This document shows, in pieces, positions 52,993 through 64,000 of a stretch of 64,000 bases of DNA. The position numbers and the translations under genes are program-made. The notes under the pieces were generated by a model. It was not told the origin of the DNA and did not search any database. It saw only the letters and a program-made list of their open reading frames with translations. Source of the stretch: Incurvaria masculella (taxonomy: Eukaryota > Arthropoda > Insecta > Lepidoptera > Incurvariidae); contig OX335644.1 in the NCBI GenBank assembly GCA_946894095.1, positions 26,269,595-26,333,594 of the forward strand, in the 5' to 3' direction. Within the stretch, counting starts at the first letter, position 1. Each line of letters starts with the position of its first letter.

Positions 52993-55574
52993 ATATTTGT
53001 GTCAATTTTAAGGCTAGTAGAGCCTTTAAAATATTTTGCCAGATTAACCTCAAAAATTGGTTCAGTTGACTTTGTAATGGTTTTTAATTGAGGTATCGTT
53101 ATATAGACTAGGAAGTAGCGACAAAGATGGTAACGATAACATCAATGGCTGAAACTGGGTTCACAGTCTCTAACCTGTCATCCCAGATTCAGCCATTTAC
53201 CTTATCGTGACCAAAAATGTTGTGATAATAGGATTTACCAACGATCGGTGTAGTTTTTATCTGTATAAATGAAAGCATGTAATTCCTGTGAAGAATTTTC
53301 GATTTTAATATGCACTATTCTTTACAGTTTTATGTAGACTTTTACATACATATAAATAAAATAACTTAAACTATAGGTACATTAATACTGACGTAAGCCG
53401 TATCTGAAACACCGCAACAAATATATTTCATGCAGCATACCTACTCTACGTAATTCTAAGCTAAACAATGTACAAATACGAAAACTATGCGTTTACATAA
53501 CAGTAAAATTTAATAAATATATTTTACACATTCAAAGTACAACTATGCCATCATTGAACAACCGAAGTTCCAAAAACGGATAGTGCTCAAGTGTTGCCAG
53601 TACTAATTCGAATTGGGAGCTTCTATCGCGAAATACAGGCATAGCCGTACGTAAAAACTAAGGTACAGAGAGCTGGCAAGTAGGGACTATAAAAATCTTA
53701 ATCTATTTCATAAATACTTAATAACCAGAATAGCATCACTTGCATGTATGAGCCACCAAGGTTCCGTCTGGCATATTATTGCGCTTGGTTATTCTAGTAT
53801 AATATAAATGGATTATGCAGAGTGACTCTGCGAATGGTCTAGAACCTTAGGTGGTTATTCTGGAGACTAACATTAGCGAAAACAATAATCATAACCTCAA
53901 AATGTATGAAAAAAATTTTTTTTCGAGTTTTAGCAAGATCATTTAGTTTTTCCTCCACTCAAAGTTGGCTGAATCGGCCAGTATAGGTATTTTGAATGCA
54001 CAACAAAATGGCATGAACATATAAATCAGTTTTCGTTTTGTAGCTGATGTCTAGATGGCGAAGGTCCTTGCCTTTCCATCATTCTCACACACACACACAC
54101 AAGCTTTGCATTGTTGTTTGCCTAGTGTTTCTTAAATTAATATGCATACGTCATCATCTTGAAGACGGATTTTTTTATTGAACACAATTTGTTTACAAAC
54201 TAAATTATTCAGCGCTCATTAAATAAATGCTTTTCAGAACTAAAATAAAAAAAAGTCAATGTGAAAGTCTTGATGCGGTATTCGCAAATATACGGCGTGG
54301 TATATGAAGCCAAAGGATACTACTGCAAATGTGATGAACTCTGTCAAACATCTACTTCCAATGTTGACTCAATTGCTGCTCGTATTAATATTTTAAAGCG
54401 GTTAGGAAAAGTAATCCATCGTTCCTACCAAATATGTTCACATCAGAAATATAACCAAAAAGGCGTTAAGCTAGCATAAAAAACATTTAGTATGCTTCAA
54501 AAGGGATTAAAAAATTTACACTTTATATTGAGGTATTTAAACTACTTACATACAAATTGTATATACGTTTTGGTAGATCATAGAAAAGGGTTACAATATA
54601 AAATGAGGTTACATAATTTATTAAGTCTTATAGGGTTTACTAAGCCTATGGGGCAACGAGATATTGTCTATTAAGTATTTCTTCTTTTCTTAGTGTCTGA
54701 CATCAAACAGCTGTCATTCTTGGAACATTACATTTTATTATTGTCTGTGGCAACTCGTTGGCTTGACTGATTTGAAGTAGAAATTTCGATGTACTATTTA
54801 TTTAAAATATTGGTTTGATATTCATTTTGTATTGCATTGGGAGTTTTTTGGTAGGTCTAAGAAATTAATCTTGAGGCCTATTCTTAACAGAAAATAAAAA
54901 TATGATTTGCATTTATGTGAACAAAATGTATGATGTTGTCTTTTTGATTTTAGAACGGAACTGTTTTTTTTTTATCTTTTAAATCACTCCCAAGTAAAGG
55001 CGCTGACAAAATTCTTAACCATGGATGTTTCTAAACTAACTATCCTTGTAACTATGTTGCATGTTGAATATCCTTGTTTGTTTAGTTGTCACGAGATTTC
55101 GAATGATTACAGAATACATCTTTAAAACCATTTGGAGAACTTACAGAGTTGTGAACCTTGATTTGTGGGCCAATCTCATTGGTGTGAAGCACGTGGCTAG
55201 ACATTTAACAAGTAAAGGGCCTAAGAAAATGAAATCGATGCATGGTATGATTTGATAATATACAGCTATACCAACCTATACATAGTGTGCTATAGGCTTC
55301 TGATAAAAGATGTTTCTGTTAGCCATGGTTCGATCGCTGATATCTAGAGATCCAAATAGGTTTGGGATTCTTCAAACGTAATTTAAATACGCTTGATAGC
55401 TCAGCGATAGTATGCAAACCCGCTGGTATGGTGCCTCGCTGAGCGTAGTTTCGCAAGGTCAGGTGGATTTTTTTTCTGAGTATATTTGGTCTCTCAGTAC
55501 AGCCACCCATATCAGCCTTTTATTAAAAAAAATCACTGACCAAGTGATTTTCAACATCTCTACAGTGATTTTCA
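52993..55574. other. Intergenic between three rows and slit, no gene recognised
   Basis: AT-rich. Short open frames at 54261-54674 and 55061-55255 have no family resemblance or splice context. A (CA)n stretch is at 54090-54102. LINE-like text (catttggagaacttacagag) near 55130 is too weak to call. Confidence 0.45.
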
Positions 55575-56005
55575 AACGAATAGGTTTGGAACGACTCGAA
55601 CCATATAGCGGCCCCATAGGCACTTTTTACACTGTACACTGAAAGAAGCGCCGGCCAGTCAGTTCGCTTACGAATACGCTCACTCCTGATGTTCTCGAGT
55701 TCCAACGAAATGTAAGAACAAGCAAAAACTGCACAGTGGGTCTACTTATGAAATTCTCAGCTGTGAGTCACCAGTGAGTCACAGGTGGCTCACCGGTGAG
55801 TCACGACACTTTCATACTCATGAAATGACAGCCGCAAAGAAAGTTCCGTGACTCACTGGTGAATAACAGGTGAGAAACTCATGAGTAGACCTCCTGGACG
55901 CTATTCAGTGCGCATCCTGAATTCGTAAGTGTAGTAGTGCATTATCACTAACATGTGGCTATGCTACCGCTATACGGATAAGTTTCGGTTGTCACTCTCG
56001 TCCGT
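55575..56005. mobile_element. MITE family D interrupted by another MITE
   Basis: Outer ends (aaccatatagcggccccat ... gtggctatgctaccgctata) match the 20945-21235 element. Within it, 55738-55892 has its own inverted ends (ggtctacttatgaaattctc / gagaaactcatgagtagacc) and gtgagtcacc repeats. Confidence 0.6.
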
Positions 56006-56067
56006 TCGCTCGATAAACCGAAGTCATCGAGTTAGGCCAGAGGAGCCGAGGTGAAGTGGGTGCGGAG

Positions 56068-56169
56068 TCAGTCGAGAGGCGCGTCGGGACACTTGCGGCC
56101 GCACGCGCACTTGCGCACTATTTCGATGTCCTTCGTAAAGCGCGTGCCGTCCGCGCATACAAGCCGCAC
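56068..56169 (-). CDS. sli: slit last exon (end of cystine knot)
   Basis: Acceptor gtgtccggcag. Encodes [20 protein letters not shown] then [13 protein letters not shown] and TGA, 34 codons. The final CxC...C pattern is typical of Slit C-termini. Confidence 0.93.
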   Translation of the reverse strand: MRLVCADGTRFTKDIEIVRKCACGRKCPDAPLD

Positions 56170-59100
56170 CTGCCGGACACACCATACACTTACTGCATGT
56201 AGCTTCAAAATAATTATCTAGAGTTTAAAGTTTTTCTTTGAAATAATGAGGAAAATATAACAAATTACAAATTGATTTTCACCTGAGAGAAAAAACACGA
56301 TCGAAAGACAATAGATAACCCTATAGGAACATCAAAACGTGACACTGACAGTTGCACACACACAGTGTCCTACCTTCAAAACGTGAGCACTGTGTACACT
56401 GATTGACGTAATGATGACGTCATACCGTTCACGGGACGCCATTTTGAGTGCTATCAGCGCGAGAACGATGGTTCAAATCGGACCACGAACTAGTTATGTT
56501 CCATTACTCTCCATCTCGCGGTAATGGTGCTTGTATTGACTTCTCACTCTAATACTGCGTTTGTCTTGTCAGGACAACGCGCTCATGCTAGGTGTGTGGC
56601 TCACACGGAGTTAGGTTTGGTCCTTTGCGGTTTTATACTCGCTCCGACATTACTCACGCACAGCTTTCTGTCGCGGAGAACAATGTATGAACACGGAACA
56701 CACCTTCCTCCGCTTGGTCTTGCGCGGCGCGCAGCAGGCGCGAGCGCGGCAGGCGGAGCGCGCGGCCGAGCAGCGCGCCGAGCGCACCGGGCGCCGGCTC
56801 CGGCACGCGCCCTCCGACACGTACTCGCGCACCGCCTCCTGTCGCGCAGACACAATGAAAGACTACATAAGGAGCTATTGAAGTAGAGAGGTTTATATTT
56901 TATTTACTGCCTGTCTCTACTGGTGGAAGGCGACGATCAATCCACAAACTTTGCTAGCTTAACCTAGCACCAAATTACAATTCGATCTGTCACACACTGA
57001 CAGACCGATGTCAAAGACAACTTCGTTCTTTTGACACCGTTTCGTCAGGGGGGAGGCAAAGGACCTTTCCATACAGTCGTCCAGCGAACTAAGCAACACA
57101 TGCAGGCACCGATGACTATGAACATCTCTCATCTATTCCTTTTTCAACATTTTTGGCTGAACCTAATTAGACAAGCAGTAGATCGGTTAGGTAACATAAG
57201 CTTTGAACGGTGAAGGTTTGAACGTACCTTGCGGCATGGTGGTGGCCCTGCGCCGGGGTCCGCGGCGGAGCCCGGCTTGCCGCTGAGAAGCGCTGGTACA
57301 GCTGCAACCAAATATTCTTCAATTTCTTTCTTTCCTTTACAACATTGTACTTTAGAAAGACATAGTTTCATAACATAATACAGAAAAAAAATAGAAATGG
57401 CCATGCTGGAAGTTTTTAAATAAATAGACCGTTGGTGGCCAGTTCGGCTGTAACATGGGAATTAGATACCATGCCACTTTTCTTATATCGTGCGGCTATA
57501 TTAGACTTGATAGAAATTAGCCACTTCAATCATCTTGATCATCAAAGATGGTTGAACCCGACTACCTCTTTAGCAAGAATTAGGACCTACAGCCTCAACG
57601 GTGGTAACTCTGTCACCCACCTAGAACCTGACCCAGCACGACGGGTGACAGGTGAAATATATCACAGATCAAAAAAGGAAAAATATATGCCAATTTTCTA
57701 AAACTACCAACCCAACTTGAACGTTAATATGTCGCAGACGTATTGTAGGGTTTTTGTACTACATTACAAATACGATTAGATGCACAATTTGTCCATACAG
57801 CAGCATGCGAGTCGCGGTTAACGACCACTAATGCAAGTCAGGACCACATGATACTTCTATAGCCTTTTCTCTTTTGTGCCATACACATATACACGACCGA
57901 CTAGTTCAGTTCGACCGTGGGTACGGAACCCTAAAAAAGGTTTACTGTGTACGAAGAGTACGCACCGGGGGAGGCGCTGATGGTGATGGCGGGCGAGGGC
58001 TGGCGTCGCGGCGGACTTCGGGGCTGCGTGATGACAGGCGCGCCACCTGCCGGCCGTCAAATGCACACTTAGGAGGCGTTGATGCGGGGGGGGTTTTTAC
58101 ACTGCCAAAATATTGCATTAAAACAGCGATAGATGGCGCAGTGAATTCAATAGGATCTCCAAAACATAGTTATGGAGGAAAAGTCAGCGAAGAGGATGAT
58201 ACCACAACTGTAGGTCTATTACGAGTATCGTTTGAGAAGCAATATTGCTTAGCAAAATCTTTACTCCATACGAAAATATATTAAAAACTGAACAGCACCT
58301 GTTTGACACCACCGACAGCTAATACAGCCCACTAAAGCTAAATTGAACTCGAAGAAAACACAGAACACATTTCCGTTTCGACCATCTTTTCATCCAAGGC
58401 GATGGTACTGTCCCGAGCGGGCTCAACCCTACCACCCAGTAGGGGGAGGGGACCCACAGTTTATATTTTATGAACCATGGAACAGCTCACATTCGTTAGC
58501 AAATGCACTTATCCAACTCAGAAAGAGAAAGAAAGTGGTGCATAAAAGGGGTGAGGATCGACCCATGGCCTCTCGTATTGGCAAGTCCCCGCGCCTTTGA
58601 GCAACGAGCCGATATGTGTAGACTGGTACTGACCGATCGACGCGAGCAGCTCGCACTGGGCGCCGCGCGTGCCGGGCCGGCAGCGGCACGTGTAGTCCGA
58701 GCTGGAGCCGTCCTCCGGCACGCAGCGCCCGCCGCGCTTGCACGGGTTTGGCACGCACGGGTCCTGTCACATGTTATACAACTAGGTATTGTTTTGACGT
58801 GACCTGTGACAACATGTTCTACATTAGTAATTGTATTGATAGGTCTCGTCACAACATGTTCTACAATTAGGTATTGTATTTATGGGTCCTGTAACAACAT
58901 GTTCTATATTAGGTTTTATATTGTAGGTCCGTTCACAACATGCTCTACATCAGGTATTGTATTGATAGGTCTCCTAACATGTTTTATAATTAGGTATTGT
59001 ATTGATGGGCCCTGTCACCTATTCTACATTAGGTATTGTACTGATATATCTCATCACAACATGTTTTACAATTAGGTATTGCACTGATGCATGATTGTTT

Positions 59101-62100
59101 CCGCACCTGAGCCTCTTCGCATGTACCTGGTGAGGGCGTGCGTCCTCCATCATGCCGGCGGGCGCGCGCGGCGGCGGCGGCACGTCGTCGGCGTCACCGC
59201 AGCCCGGCGCCACCCGGACCTGCCGCGCCGCGTTCAAGAAGTCCACCTGCTTGTGGTTGATCCACGCCTCCTTGATGCAGCCTGCGGGCCCCGCACGCGT
59301 CTCACAACAACGTTAAAACAGACTAGGGACATGCAAATGTCATGCATCGAACTGGTCGTCTTGTCGACTATGCTCGTGACTCACTGTGATGGAAAATGTC
59401 AATTTGTGGTATATATTCATAGCAAAAACCACAGAATTATGGAAAACGTGTAAATTAAAAAATATTGACAATTTGAAAAAACACAGACAATTTTTTATCA
59501 TTGCCTAATCATATTATCAACCAATGCGATAGTACCAACCCGGGCGGTAGTTTTACATGGATTCCAACCATGGAACAGCTCGCATTCATGATGAATGCGC
59601 TTATCCAACACAAATAAAGTGGTGCATTAATGGCACAGGGAAAGAATCCTTGATCTCTGGTTTAGAAGGCGAGTCACCATGCCCCTGAGCTACGATCCGC
59701 TCACTTGTTTCGCTCTAAGAGGCTTAAAATCCAAAGAGGCAAGGTTCTCTTGGGGCACGTTTTTGTAGGGAAGAAAAAAGAGGCGTGGTGGAAGTCGGTT
59801 ACCCTTGAAGCTGGTGAGGTTGCGGAGGTGCCAGCGCGAGAACGCCTCGCGGCCGACGTCATCGGGCACCCCGCCCAGGTACAGCGGCCGCGACACGCGC
59901 AGGTACTCCTTCGCGCCTGCGAACACGTCACCCGCTCGTACTCCACATTTACATTGTGCATTTCCTTGTTCGCGTCAATCTTTGGCATTTTGGTTATCTT
60001 GGGATTGAGAGGTTTTAATAAAAATAAAAAACATCAGCATATTGTGCACTGAACATATGGAACATAACTAAACACATAACGTATCCTTGAATTTAGAGAC
60101 CCTCCAACTCCGAAGGAATGCAGGGTCTCTGTGTATTCTATCGTCTTTACCATGGAGAATGCTCTTCAGAGCTGCTATGCTATCTCTCTGTCCCCTTTCT
60201 ACCACCGCACAACGCGAAACAGGCAGGGAATGCACCCATTCACTGTCGACATTCCCAAAAATAAGAACCCACCGATCCTCCAGTTCTTTTATTTATAGAG
60301 TCGGTAAACTATGGAATCGAGTCCCTGCTGAGGTTTTTCCCTCAAAGTACACCCCAGGATTCAAACATGGTTTAAAAAGGATCTGGCCACCCGGAAGAGT
60401 CCGAAAGCCCTTGGGCGTTGTCGGGCGCATCTTTTGTGAGGTCCTGGCCCGTGCCATATGCCGCTTGACGAACACATTTTTGGAGCACATTCGCGCGCGG
60501 TGGCAATCTATCGACTGTGTGGCATACGACGTGCTGCCGGATTCCCAAACAATGGTCACTTTGACCATACGGCGGAGACGCTATATCTACCGCATGCCAC
60601 TTCTTCTTTCTTAGCTTCAGTGGCGCTGTCCCTATTGCACATCATCATCCATGATGCGATAAATAACTGGCGTTTGACAGCATATAAGACATAGTATAAG
60701 ATAGATAACAAAGGTACCTTCGTTTATGATGGAGCGTGCCGGCCCACCGTCCACTCGAAGGGTGAAGTTCTTCTTTACAGCCAACAGCTCAACCTTGTGA
60801 TATTCACCGTCTGATACCATCTCGAAACTGCAACCAGACTTTTTTCGTGTGATATTTGTAAGAGTAAAATTTCTTTAATTCACGTATGTTTGTAAATCTT
60901 GTAACACAACATTTGCGTGAATTTTAAATGAGTATCGTCTAACAGATTGTATGATCAAGTAATCATAAAAGGACTAAAATGCAAAGGTGCCATGATATAT
61001 AATATGATATTATAATTTGAATTATAATAATAATAATATATAATAATTATTAATTAATTATAATTATAAACATAGCAAGTGACCAAAGAAGAAGACATTT
61101 ATGGCTCCTAAGCAAAACCTTCTACGAATTAAACAATTTGCAGTACTAAGTAATGCGAATTTAATTTGACAAATATGGATTTTTAAATTATTTTTCTTAA
61201 TTTAATGTACAACTTGATTTATTTTGAAATTACTTGATTTTTATTATGATAAACTGTAATGTTCTTGAAATAACAGAATAAACGATTTTGATTTGACGAA
61301 ATAAAATATCATAGATTTCAACACATCAGCACCTCAGCTGCACCTGTTCCTCAATAAATATAGCTGCTAATGACATGAGTTAGTATTTTCTGTCAACAGA
61401 CCAACAATAGTGGCGCCACTAGTCATTTCCAATCCAATATTATTATATTAGCAATTATTTCACACTACCTGTTTATATGGTGGAGACGGGATGGTTGTCG
61501 ACGTTGCAGCCCACGTGCCCAGATAAATCGCACTGCTTACCATTCGTCAGCCGAAAAACCGTCAACAGATGGCGCCACTTGTCATTTCTAAGGCAATACC
61601 GTTAGCAATTCATTAACACGTATAAGGTTAGGCTACCTGTGCATGGTGGTGACACAATGGTTGCCGATGTGCCCAGATAAATCGCGCTGCCATTCGTCAG
61701 CCGAAAAACCGTCAACAGATGGCGCCACTAGTAATTTCTGAGGCAATACCGTTGGCGACTCATTAAAACGGATAAGGTTAGGCTACCTGTACATGGTGGA
61801 GACGGGATGGTTGCCGACGTCGTAGCTGACGCGCACGCGCTCGTTGAACAGCTCGACGGCGAGGTGGTCGCCGTGGCCGTGGTAGAGCAGCACGCCGTGC
61901 GTCGCCGCCGTGCTGAGCACGAGCGTGACGTTCGCCTCCGGCCGCGTGCCCAGCGGCTCCAGCTCCACGTGCGATGAGTTGTGGTGGAAGGAGAGCGACG
62001 TGAGGTATTCGCACAGGCGGCCTGCCAAACAACCATGTCAATAATAAACCAATAAATAACATTGCCATCATTTAATACATAAAAGTCACTGGTTAAATAG

Positions 62101-63562
62101 TAGACCGAGCATAGCGCGCTGTGTAATACGAAGTTCAAATAGGTGCACGTACTCCTGACCCTGAAAATGTTAGTGAGTTAAGAATCTTCACCGACGGGGC
62201 AAATACCAACGAGGCCACTGGTGCAGAAGTCTCATGCTCAGGAGAACATGCATATTTCCATACCGCTAGGGATGGACCCAACAGTTTTGCAAACAGAGAT
62301 AATTGGGATACTCCAAGCGGCAACGGTTGTGGAGGAGAAATGAGTATCGATTTTACCGTAAAAATACTCTCTGATAGCAGAGCCTCTTTGCAAGCGCTGG
62401 GGAGGAAATTGTTTACCTCGGGCCTTGTTTTACAATGTCATCACGCTCTAGAGAGGATTGCGTACAAAAATAAAGTTATCCTCCAATGGATTAAAGAGCA
62501 CAATGACGATGATGAAAATGATGCAGCCGACGATCTAGCTAAAAGAGGCTCAGGTACTATACCCGTAGGACCGGAGCCCATTCTCAGACCCTCGGTCAGC
62601 ACTCAAAGATCTTGGCTGCATCGTCTCATTACCTACCCTAAATAAGGGACTGGCCCGCAAAGGAAGTTTGTGGGACTTATGACGGGTCACTGTTTACTAA
62701 ACAAGCGCCTGCATACACTCAGAATTACAGATAGTCCTCTGTGCAGGGCCTGCATGGAGGAAAACGAGACCGCTGAACACGTGCTTCTGCAGTGCAACGT
62801 GCTCAGCGAACGACGGAGGGTTCTGCTGCTTTCGCCCACATCACTTGCGCAGGTCTGCAGACACCCGGGCCGCCTCGTCACCTTCATAGACGACATTGGC
62901 TAGCTAGGGTAGCAAGAATTAAAGGTGTTGTACAAAGGACAACTCAACGTGGGACCAAGTGCAGGCAGCGACCACCCCCAAAACAAACAACAACAACAAC
63001 ATAGCGCGCTGTGCTTAAAAGAGGAACAGAGTGTGGGAGTGATACGTCAACTCAAGTAAAAATACTGCAAGTTAGAGAGATAGAGCTTATCTAGCCAATG
63101 TGACAACTTTTCGAATTGTTATAAGTACATAGCATCTTTATCATTTCAATTGGAGCTTTATCGTTAAATGCACTTTTGTTTTATGAAAACATTTTTTTGA
63201 AAACAATTATTTGATTACGAAAAAAATTGCTACATGAAAACTATAACTGCCGATAGCAGTCCGATAGGATTTATTGCTGAAATTATGGAATTGAGATGCC
63301 CTTCCGCAACCCCGCAAAGTCTAACACTATTTAGCGTAATCAAGGAGTAAGTGCTAAACGGCATTGTTGTTCTGTAAACTGTAGTTGGTTTCAGGAGTCC
63401 AAAACTGCTTTATTGAGCTGAGTTTAAACCTATTTAGTTTTAGTTTTAGCATTCGTTGGTGTCAAGACACCACTCACCAGAGTAGCCCGGCGCACACTTG
63501 CAGAGGTAGTCGTTGTTCCCCGGCGCGCCCAGCATCGGCTGCTCCGCCATCATAATGTCATC
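56068..63562 (-). CDS. sli: slit, C-terminal nine exons
   Basis: Secreted midline axon-guidance ligand of Roundabout receptors. Exons in coding order (minus strand): 63478-63562, 61787-62021, 60718-60827, 59803-59916, 59127-59281, 58634-58763, 57228-57301, 56704-56838, 56068-56169. Phases match at every junction and give 379 residues plus TGA. Order: end of an EGF repeat ([14 protein letters not shown]); laminin-G domain ([76 protein letters not shown]), about residues 30-200; linker with a PPPPRAP run; EGF repeat ([14 protein letters not shown] ... [15 protein letters not shown]), about 234-270; C-terminal cystine knot ([20 protein letters not shown] ... [23 protein letters not shown]). The wording is very close to Drosophila Slit. 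The leucine-rich repeats and other EGF repeats lie beyond the right edge. Introns hold SINEs and LINE fragments. Confidence 0.94.
56704..56838 (-). CDS. sli: slit exon with cystine-knot core
   Basis: 45 codons, phase 0 at both ends: [20 protein letters not shown], then [20 protein letters not shown] and TKRRK. The usual CxGxC of the knot is replaced by a longer glycine-free stretch. The open frame continues past the donor (AAG|GTGTGT) only by chance. Confidence 0.88.
57228..57301 (-). CDS. sli: slit linker exon
   Basis: Acceptor tttggttgcag, donor AAG|GTACGT. Encodes [20 protein letters not shown] then PPCRK: a low-complexity linker leading to the first cysteine of the knot. Choosing this acceptor rather than the downstream ctcag is what keeps phase 1. 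Confidence 0.75.
57430..57655 (-). mobile_element. SINE body fragment
   Basis: catgggaattagataccatg ... ggacctacagcctcaacgg resembles the reversed common SINE body, diverged. Confidence 0.5.
58340..58612 (-). mobile_element. SINE with tRNA-like head, minus
   Basis: The body (tttcgaccatcttttcatcc; gggctcaaccctaccacc) and a reversed head ending caagtccccgcgcctttgag. The head lies next to the slit EGF exon. Confidence 0.65.
58634..58763 (-). CDS. sli: slit EGF-repeat exon
   Basis: [20 protein letters not shown], then [20 protein letters not shown]: six cysteines in EGF spacing. Donor GTCAGT. A tRNA-headed SINE ends about 20 bp beyond the donor. Confidence 0.93.
58770..59090. repeat. Imperfect ~60-bp tandem repeat (acaacatgttctac)
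   Basis: Five or six units built on aacatgttctacattagg and tattgtattgataggtc, in a slit intron between the EGF and laminin-G exons. Confidence 0.75.
59127..59281 (-). CDS. sli: slit exon: end of laminin-G and linker
   Basis: [20 protein letters not shown], then [12 protein letters not shown] and a proline-rich PPPPRAP linker. Donor GTACAT, phase 0. Confidence 0.9.
59470..59703 (-). mobile_element. SINE with tRNA-like head, minus
   Basis: Reversed body (caatgcgatagtaccaaccc; ggaacagctcgcattc) and head (cccctgagctacgatccgct). Confidence 0.65.
59803..59916 (-). CDS. sli: slit laminin-G exon 3
   Basis: [20 protein letters not shown], then [17 protein letters not shown]. Donor GTAACC. Confidence 0.9.
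60095..60620 (+). mobile_element. LINE C-terminus pseudogene
   Basis: Frame-shifted remnants [16 protein letters not shown] / [14 protein letters not shown], then [20 protein letters not shown] and [10 protein letters not shown]: the C-terminus of the same LINE clade as 8020-8740. Confidence 0.65.
60718..60827 (-). CDS. sli: slit laminin-G exon 2
   Basis: [20 protein letters not shown], then [16 protein letters not shown]. Acceptor gtctggttgcag, donor GTACCT. Confidence 0.92.
60840..61786. other. slit intron with two related repeat blocks
   Basis: The segment cgtcagccgaaaaaccgtca plus acagatggcgccact is repeated at about 61545-61580 and 61695-61730, about 150 bp apart, with aaggttaggctacctgt after each; the exon 61787 donor region is part of a third copy. 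AT-rich elsewhere. Confidence 0.6.
61787..62021 (-). CDS. sli: slit laminin-G exon 1
   Basis: [20 protein letters not shown] through [19 protein letters not shown]. Acceptor tgtttggcag, donor GTAGCC. The [10 protein letters not shown] segment carries an N-glycosylation sequon. Confidence 0.94.
62110..63013 (+). mobile_element. 5'-truncated LINE with RNase H domain, 14-bp TSD
   Basis: The duplication catagcgcgctgtg is at 62110-62123 and 63000-63013. Plus-strand frames read [23 protein letters not shown] and [20 protein letters not shown] (RNase H-like), then [20 protein letters not shown] and [15 protein letters not shown] (the zinc-knuckle-like region after RNase H in I/Loa/R1-group LINEs). 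A stop at 62643-62645 splits the frame. The 3' end is a CAA repeat. Confidence 0.85.
63014..63477. other. slit intron, no further feature
   Basis: AT-rich intron between the laminin-G and EGF exons. Nothing else supported. Confidence 0.5.
63478..63562 (-). CDS. sli: slit EGF-repeat exon (most 5' in window)
   Basis: [20 protein letters not shown], then CKCAPGYSG. Acceptor tttttcag, donor GTGAGT, phase 0 in and phase 1 out. Confidence 0.9.
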
Positions 63563-63859
63563 CTGAAAAAATACACCTACAGATTAGTTAAACTACTGCA
63601 GCACGCGAGCATCACAGCGCTTGGCAACGTCTGAAGTAAGAATGCTTGCCTTTCTAGTTGTGCACCACTGTAGCCCGCTACAAATTTTGTATTTGAAAAT
63701 TTGTCATGCTATAGCAAGCTTTATCCAAAGTATTAATATTAATTATTCTTACAAAACAACATTGCTAGGTATGATAGTTGACACAATATCATAAAATATC
63801 TTGATTAAAATCTGGTTCTTTTTAGCCAGGCTTTCGATAGAGTGAACCACAGCATACTT

Positions 63860-64000
63860 TTAAGGTGGCCCAACCCGGCTGGACTAACTCATTCGCGGGC
63901 ATGGTATAAAACCGTGCTGTTGCGCTCTGGGACCTTCTCTGTTTCAAAAAATAAGACAGGCTCCGTGATGAGAAAGATACAACATGTCCACAAAAAAGAC
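63860..64000. mobile_element. MITE family B, inverted, cut by the window edge
   Basis: ttaaggtggcccaacccggc at 63860, then tgttgcgctctgggaccttc, the reverse of the right end of the 10933-11455 element. Confidence 0.8.

Noticed and set aside
57874..58284. 136-codon plus-strand open frame in a slit intron
   Set aside because: It lies antisense between two slit exons; low-complexity glycine-rich start and no family match.

Overview
This window is animal nuclear DNA, almost certainly from a moth or butterfly (Lepidoptera). Genes are split into short exons with GT-AG introns. The orthologues are insect-like. The spaces between exons are packed with repeat types typical of lepidopteran genomes: LINE 3' ends, SINEs, foldback and TTAA-flanked MITEs, and minisatellites. 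No bacterial operons, CRISPR arrays or viral genes were seen.

Five protein-coding loci can be supported. (1) 695-1816, minus: two exons that together form a ZAD-type zinc-binding N-terminal domain; the rest of the gene is off the left edge or unrecognised. (2) 9401-18622, plus: a complete six-exon PAP2-family phospholipid phosphatase (PLPP4/5-like), with all three catalytic motifs and matching phases at every junction. (3) 25960-27414, minus: ALG10, the ER glucosyltransferase that adds the last glucose to the dolichol-linked oligosaccharide, as a single coding exon. (4) 32508-51479, plus: a 13-exon gene for about 1,683 residues that I read as the three rows / separase N-terminal-region homologue. 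It has an alpha-helical N-terminal part, a CxCxxC motif shared with vertebrate separase, and a phospho-site-rich tail, but no protease domain. (5) 56068-63562, minus: the last nine exons of slit, covering the end of an EGF repeat, the laminin-G domain, an EGF repeat and the C-terminal cystine knot. The 5' part of slit lies beyond the right edge.

The genes do not form a pathway. They are neighbours in a repeat-rich region: lipid phosphatase, N-glycosylation precursor synthesis, sister-chromatid separation and axon guidance.

The repeats carry most of the novelty. One SINE family has a common body and tail but different heads: a 5S rRNA-derived head in some copies (3.2, 38.8 and 46.2 kb) and a tRNA-like head in others (51.9, 58.3 and 59.5 kb). 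A repeat at 32.89-33.17 kb is an empty-site paralogue of the repeat at 3.05-3.69 kb that holds one of these SINEs. A 69-bp perfect hairpin at 19.13-19.31 kb is bounded by a 14-bp direct repeat. Two TTAA-flanked MITE families sit end to end sharing one TTAA at 10.93 kb. A higher-order minisatellite runs to within about 15 bp of a three-rows exon. Several LINE fragments have clear target-site duplications, one of which overlaps a likely branch point.

Limits: exon boundaries come from reading frame, splice consensus and remembered family sequences, without transcript data or alignment. Repeat boundaries marked 'about' are approximate.
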